From the NCBI RefSeq assembly GCF_000143415.4, contig NW_003314297.1, positions 1,060,148 through 1,124,147 of the forward strand: a DNA stretch of 64,000 nt, in the 5' to 3' direction. This stretch comes from Selaginella moellendorffii. Taxonomy: Eukaryota; Streptophyta; Lycopodiopsida; Selaginellales; Selaginellaceae. Positions 22,192 to 34,343 of the stretch are shown here, one piece after another. Numbering within the stretch: the first letter of the stretch is position 1; the number at the start of each line of letters is the position of its first letter. Made by a program: the position numbers and the translations under genes. A model generated the notes under the pieces. That model was not told the origin of the DNA, ran no database searches, and saw nothing but the letters and a program-made list of their open reading frames with translations.

Positions 22192-22366
22192 TGTGAGTGC
22201 TTGGAATATGGAAAGGAAATACAGAAATGTGCATATTAATTAGCCCAAAAACCCCAATTTATATACAGGAGCGAGTGGTCCAAATTAAAACCAATTCAAC
22301 GGCTACCAAAATCCCACGACACTAATATTAGTATACGGCATCATAACTGTACACTTGGCCCTCACA
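22192..22366 (-). repeat. Left LTR of the old gypsy element (its 3' LTR)
   Basis: 175 bases, bounded by TG and CA. It differs from the partner at 42845-43022 at roughly one position in ten, mostly by transitions. Confidence 0.8.
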
Positions 22367-22447
22367 TTATCCCCTCCTCTCGGGATAATGGAAGACCATC
22401 AGGGTTCTCTTGAAGATGGGCCGGGATCCAGAGGAACGTCAGGAGGA

Positions 22448-23574
22448 TGTAAGCGACTAAATTTTCCATTCTACTTTAGTCACTTAACCACACCTCTTAC
22501 CACTTGGAGGAGTCTCATTCACAACCTCCATAAGTCCAATCCAGGACTTGGGACTTGCTAGCCCCGAGAATGGCATCCATGCCACTCAACATTTGCACTT
22601 GGTCCAAGTGCACCACGTGTCCGATCCCATGACCGACACTCAAAGGTACCACCGACATAGCAGCCCGTTGCGCTAAGGCCATGCCCAATCACCTTTGCCC
22701 CACTAGTAGTCCAATACCACTTGCATCACAGTCTTGGCTCTCCAAGACCAGGCAAACCATCCGTGAGTGGTCATCTCAGATCCACTCCTTAGCATCCTTA
22801 GGATGCCCACCGACAAGGGGAATAGCCTTCCCCAATATCCCTCTGTCAATCCCCACTAAGTCCCTTTCTGCCCCTGGCCGTGTTTGCCGACACTGCCACT
22901 GGATCGAGGCCCATAGGCCCGACCACTAAGTCCCACGGTCCACTGGGACTTCCTCACCACACGACTGTGTCCTTGGTCACTACCCCAGAGGACTGCTCCT
23001 CTTCCTTTCCACAGTCTGGTCCTTTGGGACAACATTTCGGAACACCGTGGCCTTACGCGAGCCACCTGGGTACTCTCCTCGCCTTCTGCCCTTGGGTGCT
23101 CTAGCCATGGGCTTAGAGCGGGTTCCGTTGAGCCACACCAGGTATCCAAGTAGGTAGTGCCACCCACACTTGGACTGGGAGCATCGGCCAGTCGATCTCC
23201 CGGGGGAACTAGAGCCGGCTCTTGAACACTTCACCAAGCTACCCTGCTTGTCGGTCTGTGTTCACTCTAGTCTTGGACTTCCCAGTGGGCAGCTCATCAC
23301 CCAACACTGGGTCCGGCCTTCCTGGGCCAAACTGGCCTTTCCTGGCCAAACTGGCTCCACTGCAGTCCTCCCCCTTACTATACTTTTGGAGCTCACCAAA
23401 CCCCCCAGGGTCTGGGAGACGAACGCTTTGGGCTTTCACCCTCTCAGGCTCCGGACTCGGACTCGGACTCGGACTCGGACTCGGACTCGGACTCGGACTC
23501 GGACTCGGACTCGGATTCGGACTCGGACTCGGCCTCGGGCTCGGTCTCGGCCTTGGCCTCGGTCTCGGTCCCGA

Positions 23575-23606
<32 letters not shown>

Positions 23607-24314
23607 CCGGTCTCGGTCTCGACTTCGGACTCCATCTCGGACTCCATCTCGGACTCCATCTCGGACTCCATCTCGGACTCCATCTCGGGTCCATCTCGGG
23701 TCCATCTCGGACTCCATCTCGGGTCCATCTCGGACTCCATCTCGGACTCCATCTCGGGTCCATCTCGGACTCCATCTCGGGTCCATCTCGGACTCCATTT
23801 CGGGTCCATCTCGGGTCCACCTCGGACTCCATCTCGGACTCCATCTCGGACTCCATCTCGGGTCCATCTCGGACTCCACTTCGGACTCCAACTCGGGTCC
23901 ATCTCGGGTCCACCTCGGACTCCACTTCGGACTCCATCTCGGGTCCATCTCGGACTCCACTTCGGACTCCAACTCGGGTCCATCTCGGACTCCACTTCGG
24001 ACTCCAACTCAGGTCCATCTCGGACTCCAACTCGGGTCCATCTCGGACTCCACTTCGGACTCCAACTCGAGTCCATCTCGGACACTCCCACGTGTCATGT
24101 GTTGGTCCTTTTGGGTCCCTTTTTGGAGCCTCGCCTTTTGCTCGCTTCGTGCTCGTTCCTCGAGCACTTCGTTGGGAGTTCCACTCCCGCTCTTGACTTT
24201 TCAAGTTGGAGCTTTTGGTCCAAACGTGTTACGCTCGTTTGGCTCTCGCTTCGGCCACTACCATGTGGCGCCCCTCTGGCTCCACTTTGGGGCCTAGGGA
24301 TTTTGTGTCTCACA
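22448..24314 (-). repeat. Left LTR of element 1
   Basis: 1867 bases, starting TGTAAGCGAC and ending GTCTCACA. It contains the (GGACTC)n and 12/11-base tandem array at 23449-24085. Confidence 0.85.
23449..24085. repeat. Tandem array inside the LTR: GGACTC hexamers, then 12- and 11-base units
   Basis: About 12 GGACTC hexamers are followed by TCGGTC-type hexamers and then by a long mixture of CTCGGACTCCAT (12 bases) and CTCGGGTCCAT (11 bases), later with AACT/ACTT variants. The 12-base units keep frame and the 11-base units shift it. None of the six frames of the basic units has a stop, so long apparent proteins (up to 379 residues) arise on both strands without being genes. Confidence 0.9.
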
Positions 24315-27300
24315 ACTCCACCACCCATAGACGAAGTTCGATGTCCTCATCGAACGGTAAACCCTTTCATAAAGTAACACCCACACGTGTTACCATTTCC
24401 ATCCTTGGCACCTAGCCAATATTTGTCAATGGTTTGACATTGAAGGCTCACCATGCCTTTTGCATATGCTTCAATGGTTTGACATTGAAGGCTCACCATG
24501 CCTTTTGCATATGCTTCAATGGTTTGACACCAAAGGCTCACCATGCCTTGCCTATCCTCTAAGGAGGGTAGTCTCTCCAACTTAGAGACTGATTGGACCA
24601 CATGTAGCGGTTCTCTCCTTTTATTGGTTTAGTTCTCGCTAAACCTCTTAGAGACCCTTCTCTAAGTCAATCCCGCTACTCCTTCTCGAGTAGTCTCAAT
24701 TTCCATCGATATAACCTTTGCACTTTGGAACTTTGAATTTTGACTTCTTGGAGTCAATTTCCTAGGTGTCTCCGACACCTTGCCTTGCACCTTTTGTGCA
24801 ACTCCACTTCCCATCCTAGGAAGTTCTCTACTCGAGGGCACCACCATCCTCTCTTCTATTTCGTGCCAAAGTTCCAGTTATCATACTTTGTGCTAGGGCT
24901 GTTCATGGCCCTATCATTTGGCTACCTTACTGCTCCCTCCCTTGGAGCTTCCACTTTCGCCAAATCGGAGCATTTCGGAATCCCTCCTTGGAAACACACT
25001 TCCTTTCCCGCAACTTGTTAGCGTCCAACACATTAGTGTTCCTCGCCTAACTTTGTCACTTGGATTCCTTCCAAGGGATTCCACGACCCTATCTTGGCCA
25101 CTCATCTTTTGCTATGGGCTCTATCCACGGCCCAACTTCGTGACCCTCCCATGGGTCTTTTATAGAGACTACTTTCCTCGGACTCACTATGCCATCGCAC
25201 GGACATAGTTTATTTCCCTTAGGTGCTCTTCCCACTTGGTCATCACGACCAAGCCACACCACCTTAAACAGTTCAATTTCAACATTTTGAACCAGGAACT
25301 TCATTCCTTAGCCAACCAAGGACCTTGTCCTTATCTGGCCATAAGATCACCTAGTGATCTCACCTTGGCACCTTAACAGAGTTGCCAAGAGGTACTTGGT
25401 CTTCTAGACCTCCAAGTTGTTGACTATAACCCCGGGGGCATCCCCCACACTTGGCGGTGCACCCAAGCCAGCCCTTACGGCCAAGGGTTCATAGCAACTG
25501 AGATTAGGTGTCCCCATCTCACTCACCACGACCTTGGTGCCACTTGCACCAAAGCGTTCAAGTTAGATATGCTGAGCTTTCACACTAAGCAATCTAACCG
25601 TGCATCACGACTCCGAGGCATCCCTCGCTTGGCGGTGTGCCCAAACCAGTCTCCCCACTGAGAGTCCATGACCACCGAAATATGAGTGTCCTCATATTCC
25701 AAACCATCACCACGCCCTAGTGATTTGGGACTCGAACCCAAGCACTAGAGGGTCGGGACTCGAACCCAACCTCCGTATATGCATCTACGGACGGCATCAC
25801 ACAAGATGCCTGGCGTGACTCCCCACGCCGGTGCACCAACTTATTTTTAAAGCGCGCTACAGATCACAGCTTAGGAACCTAGTTCCTCCACACTGCCAAG
25901 TCCTCTCACTTGACATGTCTGTGATCATGCATGGACTCCTCCATGCTCGGCCCCATGGCCCACCCTTTTTGAAGTTATCACCTTCAACTAGGGTATTTGT
26001 TCCCCCGATGTGCCAATCTCGCTTGGCAAGTCCTCCGACCACTGTAACATGGTTCTTGCATAAGCGTGAAAGTCCTTGACCATCGACTTTCGTTCAAAGC
26101 CCTCTCTTTGAACACTCGGGAACTACTTCCCTAACCTTGATAGCCTTGCCTCATGGCAAGCTTCAAGACCACGCTTCTGCTGCGCCACTCTGATTTCGCG
26201 CGTTCCATGAACCATTTACACTTGGCCTTTCTAGGTACTAAGCTACCTAGAATCGTCTTTGGGAACCTTGAAGGAACTCTGTCCCTCAGCTTGCTAAGGC
26301 CTCCCTTTTGCAAGCCTTCCAAATGCCACATAGTCTAACATGGACAATTCCATAACTTAGACTCTTCATGGCATCACGGTTGCTAGCGGCAACACCCTCG
26401 AGCCCCCACTTGATTCTCCACTCCCAACTGGCATAACCAACCTTGGTTATGCCCTTCGATTTCTATGGTTCAGTTCCATCCCAATACTACTTGCCTTTGG
26501 CTTCACACCTTTCCTTCGGTCATTCTCCTCCAGATCAGGAGGATAGCTTTGCACTTTCTATCATGCCTTAGCAAGTATTCTTAGGGATGAACTTACCCAA
26601 TAGCCCAGGGAGTGGTTCCTCAATCCGGGTATGCTCACCTTATAATCCCACACACTGGGATTACATTGTTGCTTATGGGCCTTTACATGCCCAGCACTAG
26701 CCTTGCCAAAATTCCATTTTTGGCTTTGTCCAACTTGGGTAGACAGTCCTCTCCTGTCTCCGCAACCTTGGACATTTGGATAGCACCTTCTATCCATCAT
26801 TCGCTAGGGATTTAGTCCCTTGGGCTTTATCCATTGCCCTCGCGACAACAAACACCACCTTCTGGTGTTCTAGAGTGTTTGGGTGTCCCAATGATGGCTT
26901 TCTTGACAATGAGTATTTCCTTTTATGACATTGACTTACTATATCGCAACATAAGCAACTTATCCCCCGCAAGGGTATATCCGACTTCTCTATGCTAGAA
27001 GTCTTGGGTAGCTATCTTCTACCCATTTAACCAGTTATTTTGCACCTCTTGCTTAGTTGCCTCATAGTTGTCAAGTCTTACAACTCATTGCTTGGTGCTT
27101 TCACACCTCCATCATTATCTGGGTCACCGCACTCCAACTGCATGCTCTGCAGCTTAGGCTATGCCATTCCCATTTCCATTGGGATTCCTTTGGCAAGGGG
27201 TTCTCATGAACCCACCAACATAGCCTCAAGGTATCACACCTTGGCACATTTGGTGTCTCCACACCATCGGCTCCACGAGCCTACCTCTATGACACTTCTT

Positions 27301-28309
27301 CTTTGTGCCTAAGTCTTTGCCAAGACCAATGCCACTCTTTCTCATGCCAACCATCTGTTAGCACTACACCATAGAGGTCACACACAACTTTGTGTCAAAG
27401 TTGTTTTCTTTTTTGGGAACACCTTCCCCACGACTTTAGCATGGCACATTTTGCCATCGATGAGATACCCTCTGTTCTCATCCTTGGATCCTATGATCCC
27501 CCCCATCTTTCGTGGGGTACAACACACCTCAGTCCAAATGCTTCCATCAGTCCTTTTAGGACCATTCCTTGACTCTACTTGAGTCATCCAGCAGTTTTGG
27601 ACTTGGTTAATCCACAGACCCTTAAGGTCCTACTTGTGAGGCACTAGCTCACTGGAATACACTTCTTGCATTCCTGTCCTACTCAAAAGGACTATTTTCA
27701 CAAGTGTTACTCCGACACTTGATTTTGTTCTCTGGGGGCAACTTTTGCCCCTTAGGACTACTTGTCCATGCGATGAGAATACCACTCATCTCTAAGTACA
27801 CCCCCCAACTCCTTGGGTTGTTCCAGCATTTATTAAAGGTAGCCCCGGCTACCATTTCAAGGACTTGAGTCCTCTTCCGTATTTGACCTCCCACGGTCAT
27901 TACCTCTGGTCTCACATTCATGAGCACCAACCTCAACTATATGAGGATAATCTTGTGACTCCTTTATTGTTTTGGAGTCTCTATCTTTCCCGTGATCCCA
28001 ACTCTAGTTGTTTACCACAACAACCTTAGCCAATTTGCTGAGACAAATGCTCATCCGGATCACATCCTCAACTCAATGAGGAAAACCTTGCACTGTTCCC
28101 AAGATCCCAAAGTCGTTCCATTATTGGCCCTTTTCTATCCACCACCTCGTCTACAAGTTCACACATGAACTGTAATGGAGAGCCATGTCTTCCCGACTTG
28201 CTACTCCTCAAGGATAGGCCCACTCCTCGGACCTTCCGATGCCAACACTAGTGGTGATATACTTGAGCACCAATAAAAGTCGGACTAAGGAACAGCTCCG
28301 ATACCAAAT
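24315..28309 (-). other. Interior of element 1, no coding capacity recognised
   Basis: About 4 kb. Only short reading frames occur on either strand. A segment of about 46 bases is repeated three times at 24428-24555 (TCAATGGTTTGACA followed by GGCTCACCATGCCTT). The matching interior of element 2 (36179-40242) has one copy. Short TTGGCGGTG/CACCAAG motifs recur. This part is carried by the element but gives no hint of protein function. Confidence 0.6.
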
Positions 28310-29448
28310 TGTAAGCGACTAAATTTTCCATTCTACTTTAGTCACTTAACCACACCTCTTACCACTTGGAGGAGTCTCATTCACAACCTCCATAAGTCCA
28401 ATCCAGGACTTGGGACTTGCTAGCCCCGAGAATGGCATCCATGCCACTCAACATTTGCACTTGGTCCAAGTGCACCACGTGTCCGATCCCATGACCGACA
28501 CTCAAAGGTACCACCGACATAGCAGCCCGTTGCGCTAAGGCCATGCCCAATCACCTTTGCCCCACTAGTAGTCCAATACCACTTGCATCACAGTCTTGGC
28601 TCTCCAAGACCAGGCAAACCATCCGTGAGTGGTCATCTCAGATCCACTCCTTAGCATCCTTAGGATGCCCACCGACAAGGGGAATAGCCTTCCCCAATAT
28701 CCCTCTGTCAATCCCCACTAAGTCCCTTTCTGCCCCTGGCCGTGTTTGCCGACACTGCCACTGGATCGAGGCCCATAGGCCCGACCACTAAGTCCCACGG
28801 TCCACTGGGACTTCCTCACCACACGACTGTGTCCTTGGTCACTACCCCAGAGGACTGCTCCTCTTCCTTTCCACAGTCTGGTCCTTTGGGACAACATTTC
28901 GGAACACCGTGGCCTTACGCGAGCCACCTGGGTACTCTCCTCGCCTTCTGCCCTTGGGTGCTCTAGCCATGGGCTTAGAGCGGGTTCCGTTGAGCCACAC
29001 CAGGTATCCAAGTAGGTAGTGCCACCCACACTTGGACTGGGAGCATCGGCCAGTCGATCTCCCGGGGGAACTAGAGCCGGCTCTTGAACACTTCACCAAG
29101 CTACCCTGCTTGTCGGTCTGTGTTCACTCTAGTCTTGGACTTCCCAGTGGGCAGCTCATCACCCAACACTGGGTCCGGCCTTCCTGGGCCAAACTGGCCT
29201 TTCCTGGCCAAACTGGCTCCACTGCAGTCCTCCCCCTTACTATACTTTTGGAGCTCACCAAACCCCCCAGGGTCTGGGAGACGAACGCTTTGGGCTTTCA
29301 CCCTCTCAGGCTCCGGACTCGGACTCGGACTCGGACTCGGACTCGGACTCGGACTCGGACTCGGACTCGGACTCGGACTCGGACTCGGATTCGGACTCGG
29401 ACTCGGCCTCGGGCTCGGTCTCGGCCTTGGCCTCGGTCTCGGTCCCGA

Positions 29449-29480
<32 letters not shown>

Positions 29481-30188
29481 CCGGTCTCGGTCTCGACTTC
29501 GGACTCCATCTCGGACTCCATCTCGGACTCCATCTCGGACTCCATCTCGGACTCCATCTCGGGTCCATCTCGGGTCCATCTCGGACTCCATCTCGGGTCC
29601 ATCTCGGACTCCATCTCGGACTCCATCTCGGGTCCATCTCGGACTCCATCTCGGGTCCATCTCGGACTCCATTTCGGGTCCATCTCGGGTCCACCTCGGA
29701 CTCCATCTCGGACTCCATCTCGGACTCCATCTCGGGTCCATCTCGGACTCCACTTCGGACTCCAACTCGGGTCCATCTCGGGTCCACCTCGGACTCCACT
29801 TCGGACTCCATCTCGGGTCCATCTCGGACTCCACTTCGGACTCCAACTCGGGTCCATCTCGGACTCCACTTCGGACTCCAACTCAGGTCCATCTCGGACT
29901 CCAACTCGGGTCCATCTCGGACTCCACTTCGGACTCCAACTCGAGTCCATCTCGGACACTCCCACGTGTCATGTGTTGGTCCTTTTGGGTCCCTTTTTGG
30001 AGCCTCGCCTTTTGCTCGCTTCGTGCTCGTTCCTCGAGCACTTCGTTGGGAGTTCCACTCCCGCTCTTGACTTTTCAAGTTGGAGCTTTTGGTCCAAACG
30101 TGTTACGCTCGTTTGGCTCTCGCTTCGGCCACTACCATGTGGCGCCCCTCTGGCTCCACTTTGGGGCCTAGGGATTTTGTGTCTCACA
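28310..30188 (-). repeat. Right LTR of element 1
   Basis: 1879 bases, with the same array at about 29311-29961. It has two more GGACTC hexamers than the left LTR, and I noticed no other difference. Confidence 0.85.
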
Positions 30189-30193
30189 GAGGA

Positions 30194-31258
30194 GGCATCG
30201 GTGGATCTGTAGGTGGTATTAACTCCTTCTGATCCCTTTGTACGAAGCGTTTCAGCCGTTGCACATACACAATCTCTGGAGGATCAGCCTGCTGAACGTC
30301 ATGCCGAACCTCATAAACTTGTGGTCCAACTTGCCACAACACCCGATACGGTCCTTTCCATTGCGCAAGAAGCCCCTTAGATAAACCAGATACCGTAAGA
30401 TGGGGAAAACGGACTAACACCAAATCATCCACTTTGTACTCCACAGGTGGACGATGATAGGAGTTGTAACCCTGTTGTTGTCCCACTTGTATGTGGCCTA
30501 AGTGTTCGGCAGACTTTGCTTGGACAAGTGGAAGAATGCTCGTCAAATACTAATCCCATGATCTAGCATCGGTAGCTCGTGGCAATTGCGAAGGTAAACC
30601 CAGCTCTGTTGGTAATATTGGATCATGACCATATAGGAGTTTATATGGTGAAGCACCAACAGAACTCTGCACCCCTATAACATATGCATACCGAAGAGAC
30701 GACAAATAACCATCCCAATCCGAATGCTGAAAGTTCACATACTTCGCAATCATCCTTTTGAATGTCCGAACAAGCCGTTCCACCAGACCGTCTGATTGTG
30801 GATGATAAGCACTTGTGAAAGTGTGGCATATCCCCAATCGAGACGTCAAAACATGAAATGCCTCAGCCATAAATGCGGGACCATTATCCGAAAGAATCTG
30901 CTCTAGACAAGAATGCTAGAACACCACTCGATTGAGGAGGAACTATCCAACAGCAGTTGCAGAGGCGCTAGCAAGAGCACCAACTTCCACCCAATGAGTC
31001 ATGTAGTCAGAAGCAATAATAACATACTTATTGCCAGCAATCGACCGTGGAAAGGTCCCATAAGATCAAACGCCACTAACTTAAACGGATGGGAAACTGC
31101 AATTGACTCCAACCGTCCTTCTGCAGCACGAGGGGGAGTATTACGAGCTTGGCACCAAACGTAGTTACACACATACCGGATAATATCACGTCGCATCTCC
31201 GGCCAATAGAAAGACTTGCGCAGCTTCTTGGTGACACGACGGTGTCCCATATGCCCAC
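30194..31258 (-). pseudogene. Gypsy integrase region (broken)
   Basis: Reading minus from 31258: a zinc-binding region with HRR-x-Y-W-x-x-M and a C-x-x-WCQ part, then core-domain remains. These include the TSAYHPQSDG-ER signature at about 30790 (catalytic Glu region) and, after a stop near 30548, a GPY/F-type module (WKGPYRVLWQV) at about 30320-30360. Stops split it into several frames. No chromodomain is visible. Confidence 0.75.
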
Positions 31259-32169
31259 TTAGAATAGGAGAATCATGGTAGGCATGATGAAACTACGGAA
31301 TAAACACCGAAGGCACCACCAGCCGTAAATGATCATCAGGATCCATCCCCACAAAATAAAGAAGGCCATCTTCAAGGCGATATTGAGAATGTAAATGCCG
31401 GAAAGGCAATTCATCAACAAGTGATGCAAGATTCTCAAACCCATCTTGAAGCCTTTAAATCCACGGCTCAGTCTTTTGAGCCTCGCGAACCTCATCAAGA
31501 AAAGGTAAATCTTGCTCTGTGCCTTGTGGACACTCAAGGACAGCAACCGCCGACGGCATAGAATCCTCATCTAGAAAATCCATAGATGTTGGAACAACAA
31601 GTTCGTCAGAAACATGAGAAGTGAGTGGAGAAGGAAGAGGAGCTCGAAAAAGGGCATCAGCATCAGCCATAGAATTCTCTGGGCGATGAATAACATCGAA
31701 ATCATATATCTGAAGCTTCAAAGCCCATCGAGCCGTACGACCAACCAGGTTTTTCCGCTTCAATAATGAAGTAATAGCAGCATGGTCACCTTCAAGTAAC
31801 GTCTAAGAACCATGTAGATATGTATGAAGTTTCTTGAAACCCCAGACTACTGCTAAACACTCCTTCTCCATTGTGGAGTAGTTCATCTCCGCTGGTTGTA
31901 ATGTACAACTTATGTATGCAATGGGATGGTGCTGACTAGGCACATTCGAGCTCTCTTGCATCAACACACCTCCAAGACCAATCCACGTGCAAAATAAAAG
32001 GTCGAGTGTAGTCAGGATATGCCAAAACCAGAGGAGTTGTCAATAGCTCTTTGAGATCCATGAACGCCCGCTCACAATCCGGAGACCAAATGAAAGATGA
32101 CATTGATGACTTCAGCAACGCTCGCAATGGTGTAGTGCGATCGGAAAGATAATCCACAAAACGACCGAG
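31259..32169 (-). pseudogene. Gypsy RNase H region (broken)
   Basis: Contains the connection to reverse transcriptase (FIWSPDCERAFMDLKELL), the start of RNase H (FILHVDWS) and the tether region (DFDVIHRPENSMADADALF). Frames are interrupted near 31456, 31800 and 31936. Confidence 0.7.
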
Positions 32170-32778
32170 ATACTACACCTTTCCCAAAAAGCGCTGCACA
32201 TCATTCACACACTTTGGAGTAGGGAACTTTAGAACAGCCACAAGTTTGTCAGGATCAACTTGCAAACCCTCACGAGAAATACAGTACCCAAGATAAGTTG
32301 TGTCCTTGGACCCAAACACACACTTTGACCGCTTCAGCTTTAAACTAATGTCGCGTAGTCGATCCAACACTTTACAAACATCACGAACGTGCTTCTCCCA
32401 CGTCCCCTCCGAGTGGATCAAGACATCATCAATGAAGTCAGCAGTCACCTCCGGCATATTGCAAAGAACCTCGTCCATCATCCGCTGGAAAGTTGCTGGA
32501 GCATTGTTTAAACCAAATGGCATCACCAAGAATTCGTACAAACCAAATGGTGTACAAAAAGCAGTCTTAGGAATATCTTCCTCGGCCATCGATACTTGCC
32601 AATACCCAGAAGCAAGATCTAGCTTGGTGAACTAACGACTTCGCCCCAGACGATCCAAGAGATCAGCAATGTGAGGAAGAGGATACACATCTGGGATCAT
32701 CACTTCGTTTAATGGACGATAGTCGATGCAAAAACGAATACTCCCATCAGGCTTCATCACAAGATGAGGTTCACATGC
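32170..32778 (-). pseudogene. Gypsy reverse transcriptase region (broken)
   Basis: Contains FCIDYR-LN, FCTPFGLYEF-MPFGLNNAP and the catalytic box as FIDDV (usual YVDD or FIDD), then YLGYCIS. A stop near 32630 interrupts the frame. This is the typical Ty3/gypsy order. Confidence 0.8.
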
Positions 32779-33726
32779 CTAAAGACTCCGTGACTTCTGA
32801 ATAACACCCTTCTCCAACATTTCCTTGATGTTTGCTTGTAAAATCTTGATCTCCTTAGGTGACCGACGACGAACAGGAACCTTGATTGGACGAGCATCCC
32901 CGGTTGGAATCGGATGACGTGTAGCAATCTTGGCCCCAGACGATAGGTCAAATTCAAAGAGATCAGAATACTCCTTCATGAGCCGGTCAATTGCTGCAAC
33001 ACAAAGATCGTCGAAGGGATCGGAAAAGGGAAAAGCAGAACAAGATGGAAACACAGAAGGAAAGAGTGGGGGAACAAAAGTAATGGAAGTAGAGGTAGAA
33101 GTAGAGGGACGAAAAGGTATGGAAGTGAGAGGAATGGATGAAACATAAGGAAGTATGAAACAAGGGGGAAAAGCTTCAAAGTCAAATTTGGCATGTTTGC
33201 ATTGCAACCAATCTATACAAAAAATGAGGTCAAAAGCTAGACTCGGCACCACCCGCAACGGCTGCAACTCAAGCTCGAGATCGCCCACACGCACAACAAG
33301 GTCCATCTCATCCTGTGCACATGCATGTGTACGGCCGTTGCCATAAAGAATGAAAACTGGTTCTGCTGCACGACGCAAGTGTAGACGACAACAAGTGGCA
33401 ACAGGTCGAGCAATAGAAAATAAACTCGAACTTGTATCAACCAACACGGAGAAAATAATAGGAGACCTCTTGTTATAAAAATGAGCTTGGAAAGTAAATA
33501 CTGGATGAACCGGTGCCGAGTGAACCCCTTGATGATACTCCCGAAAGAAAGATGGAGGGGTCACTGATTTATTCGCGCAAGGTCCCTCCGTTACTCGCGC
33601 GACTCCTCGTTTCCCGGATGCATCTCGGTGTCTTGACCTTCCACTGCAGCAACACCCACGAGACGTTGCTGACACCAAGGTCTCCACCCAGGAAATGGAG
33701 GTCACCAATCCGGAAAACGACGGCAA
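32779..33726 (-). pseudogene. Gypsy aspartic protease and linker (open frame of 315 codons)
   Basis: The protease site reads VDTSS, where family members usually have DTGA or DTGS, so the conserved Gly is lost. The frame ends with the conserved entry to reverse transcriptase (RRRSPKEIKILQ and MLEKGVIQKS). Confidence 0.65.
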
Positions 33727-34338
33727 CGCCGATAAGTATAACCAACTTCATCACACGCCCAGCAGTGAACATCACAGCCACAACCACGTCCTCGCACTTG
33801 TCCTTGGACTCGAGTAGCAACAGCATCAACCTCCATTGGAACAGGACCATCACCCATAGGAAGTGGAGCGGAAGGACGTGCAGCGAAAAGTGGAAGAGGT
33901 GACGTCTCATAACGTTGTGCCAAGCGAAGAGCATTATTAAGGGTGGCAGGAGCAAGTGCATGCACAAGTCCGACAAAATCTTGACGAAGTGCTGGCCACA
34001 ACATTCCTAGCTTGATCCGCTCCGATATATTTGGCTCCGCACGAAGCAAAAGACTTCGGAAACGAATGCCAAATTGCATCACCGACTCAGATGGCTTTTG
34101 GGAAAGACGATACAATTGTTGGAAAGCATCATCACAATCATCAGCATGTCCGAAGGCGCGTTTGAAGACGTCTAGGAGAACACTCCAATCCCCATGAGTG
34201 GTTGCACTCAAACCATTGTACCACTGCAACGCTGTCCTTTGGAGACACGTGGGAAACTCACGAAACCGTCAAGCATCATCCCAAGAATGATATATGGCAA
34301 TCACCGTGAAGTGATCGAATCAATGGTACACATCATCC
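33702..34338 (-). pseudogene. Gypsy gag region (part), interrupted by element 2
   Basis: The retrotransposon gag core is present (WYNGLSATTHGDW-F-RAFGH region, then repeated Leu/Arg helices). A zinc knuckle at the end has one ligand changed (C-x2-C-x4-Y-x4-C instead of His). The upstream part of gag lies at about 42403-42480, beyond element 2. Confidence 0.65.
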
Positions 34339-34343
34339 CCAGG

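Larger units (their letters stand above)
22448..30188 (-). mobile_element. Non-coding (LARD-like) LTR retrotransposon, element 1
   Basis: 7741 bases flanked by GAGGA (22443-22447 and 30189-30193). The two LTRs are 22448-24314 and 28310-30188. On the minus strand the right LTR is followed by TGGTATCGGAGC (complement of 28295-28306), close to the common initiator-Met tRNA primer site. A purine-rich GGGTGGTGGAGT (24315-24327) lies next to the other LTR, so the element reads minus. The 3995-base interior has no long reading frame and no recognised gag or pol, so it must rely on another element. The LTRs look virtually identical apart from 12 bases in a short repeat, suggesting a very recent insertion. 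Confidence 0.8.

Noticed and set aside
23449-24085. CRISPR-like regular repeats
   Set aside because: Contiguous short tandem units without unique spacers, in a plant LTR; not a CRISPR array.
23170-24377. Long overlapping open frames (up to 375 codons) on both strands, and the same at 29032-30212, 35042-36068 and 40965-42380
   Set aside because: They are by-products of the 12/11-base tandem array inside retrotransposon LTRs. The translations are simple repeats and exist in all frames.
22448-30188. Element 1 LTRs as independent solo repeats
   Set aside because: Matching GAGGA duplications, primer site and purine tract show one complete two-LTR element.
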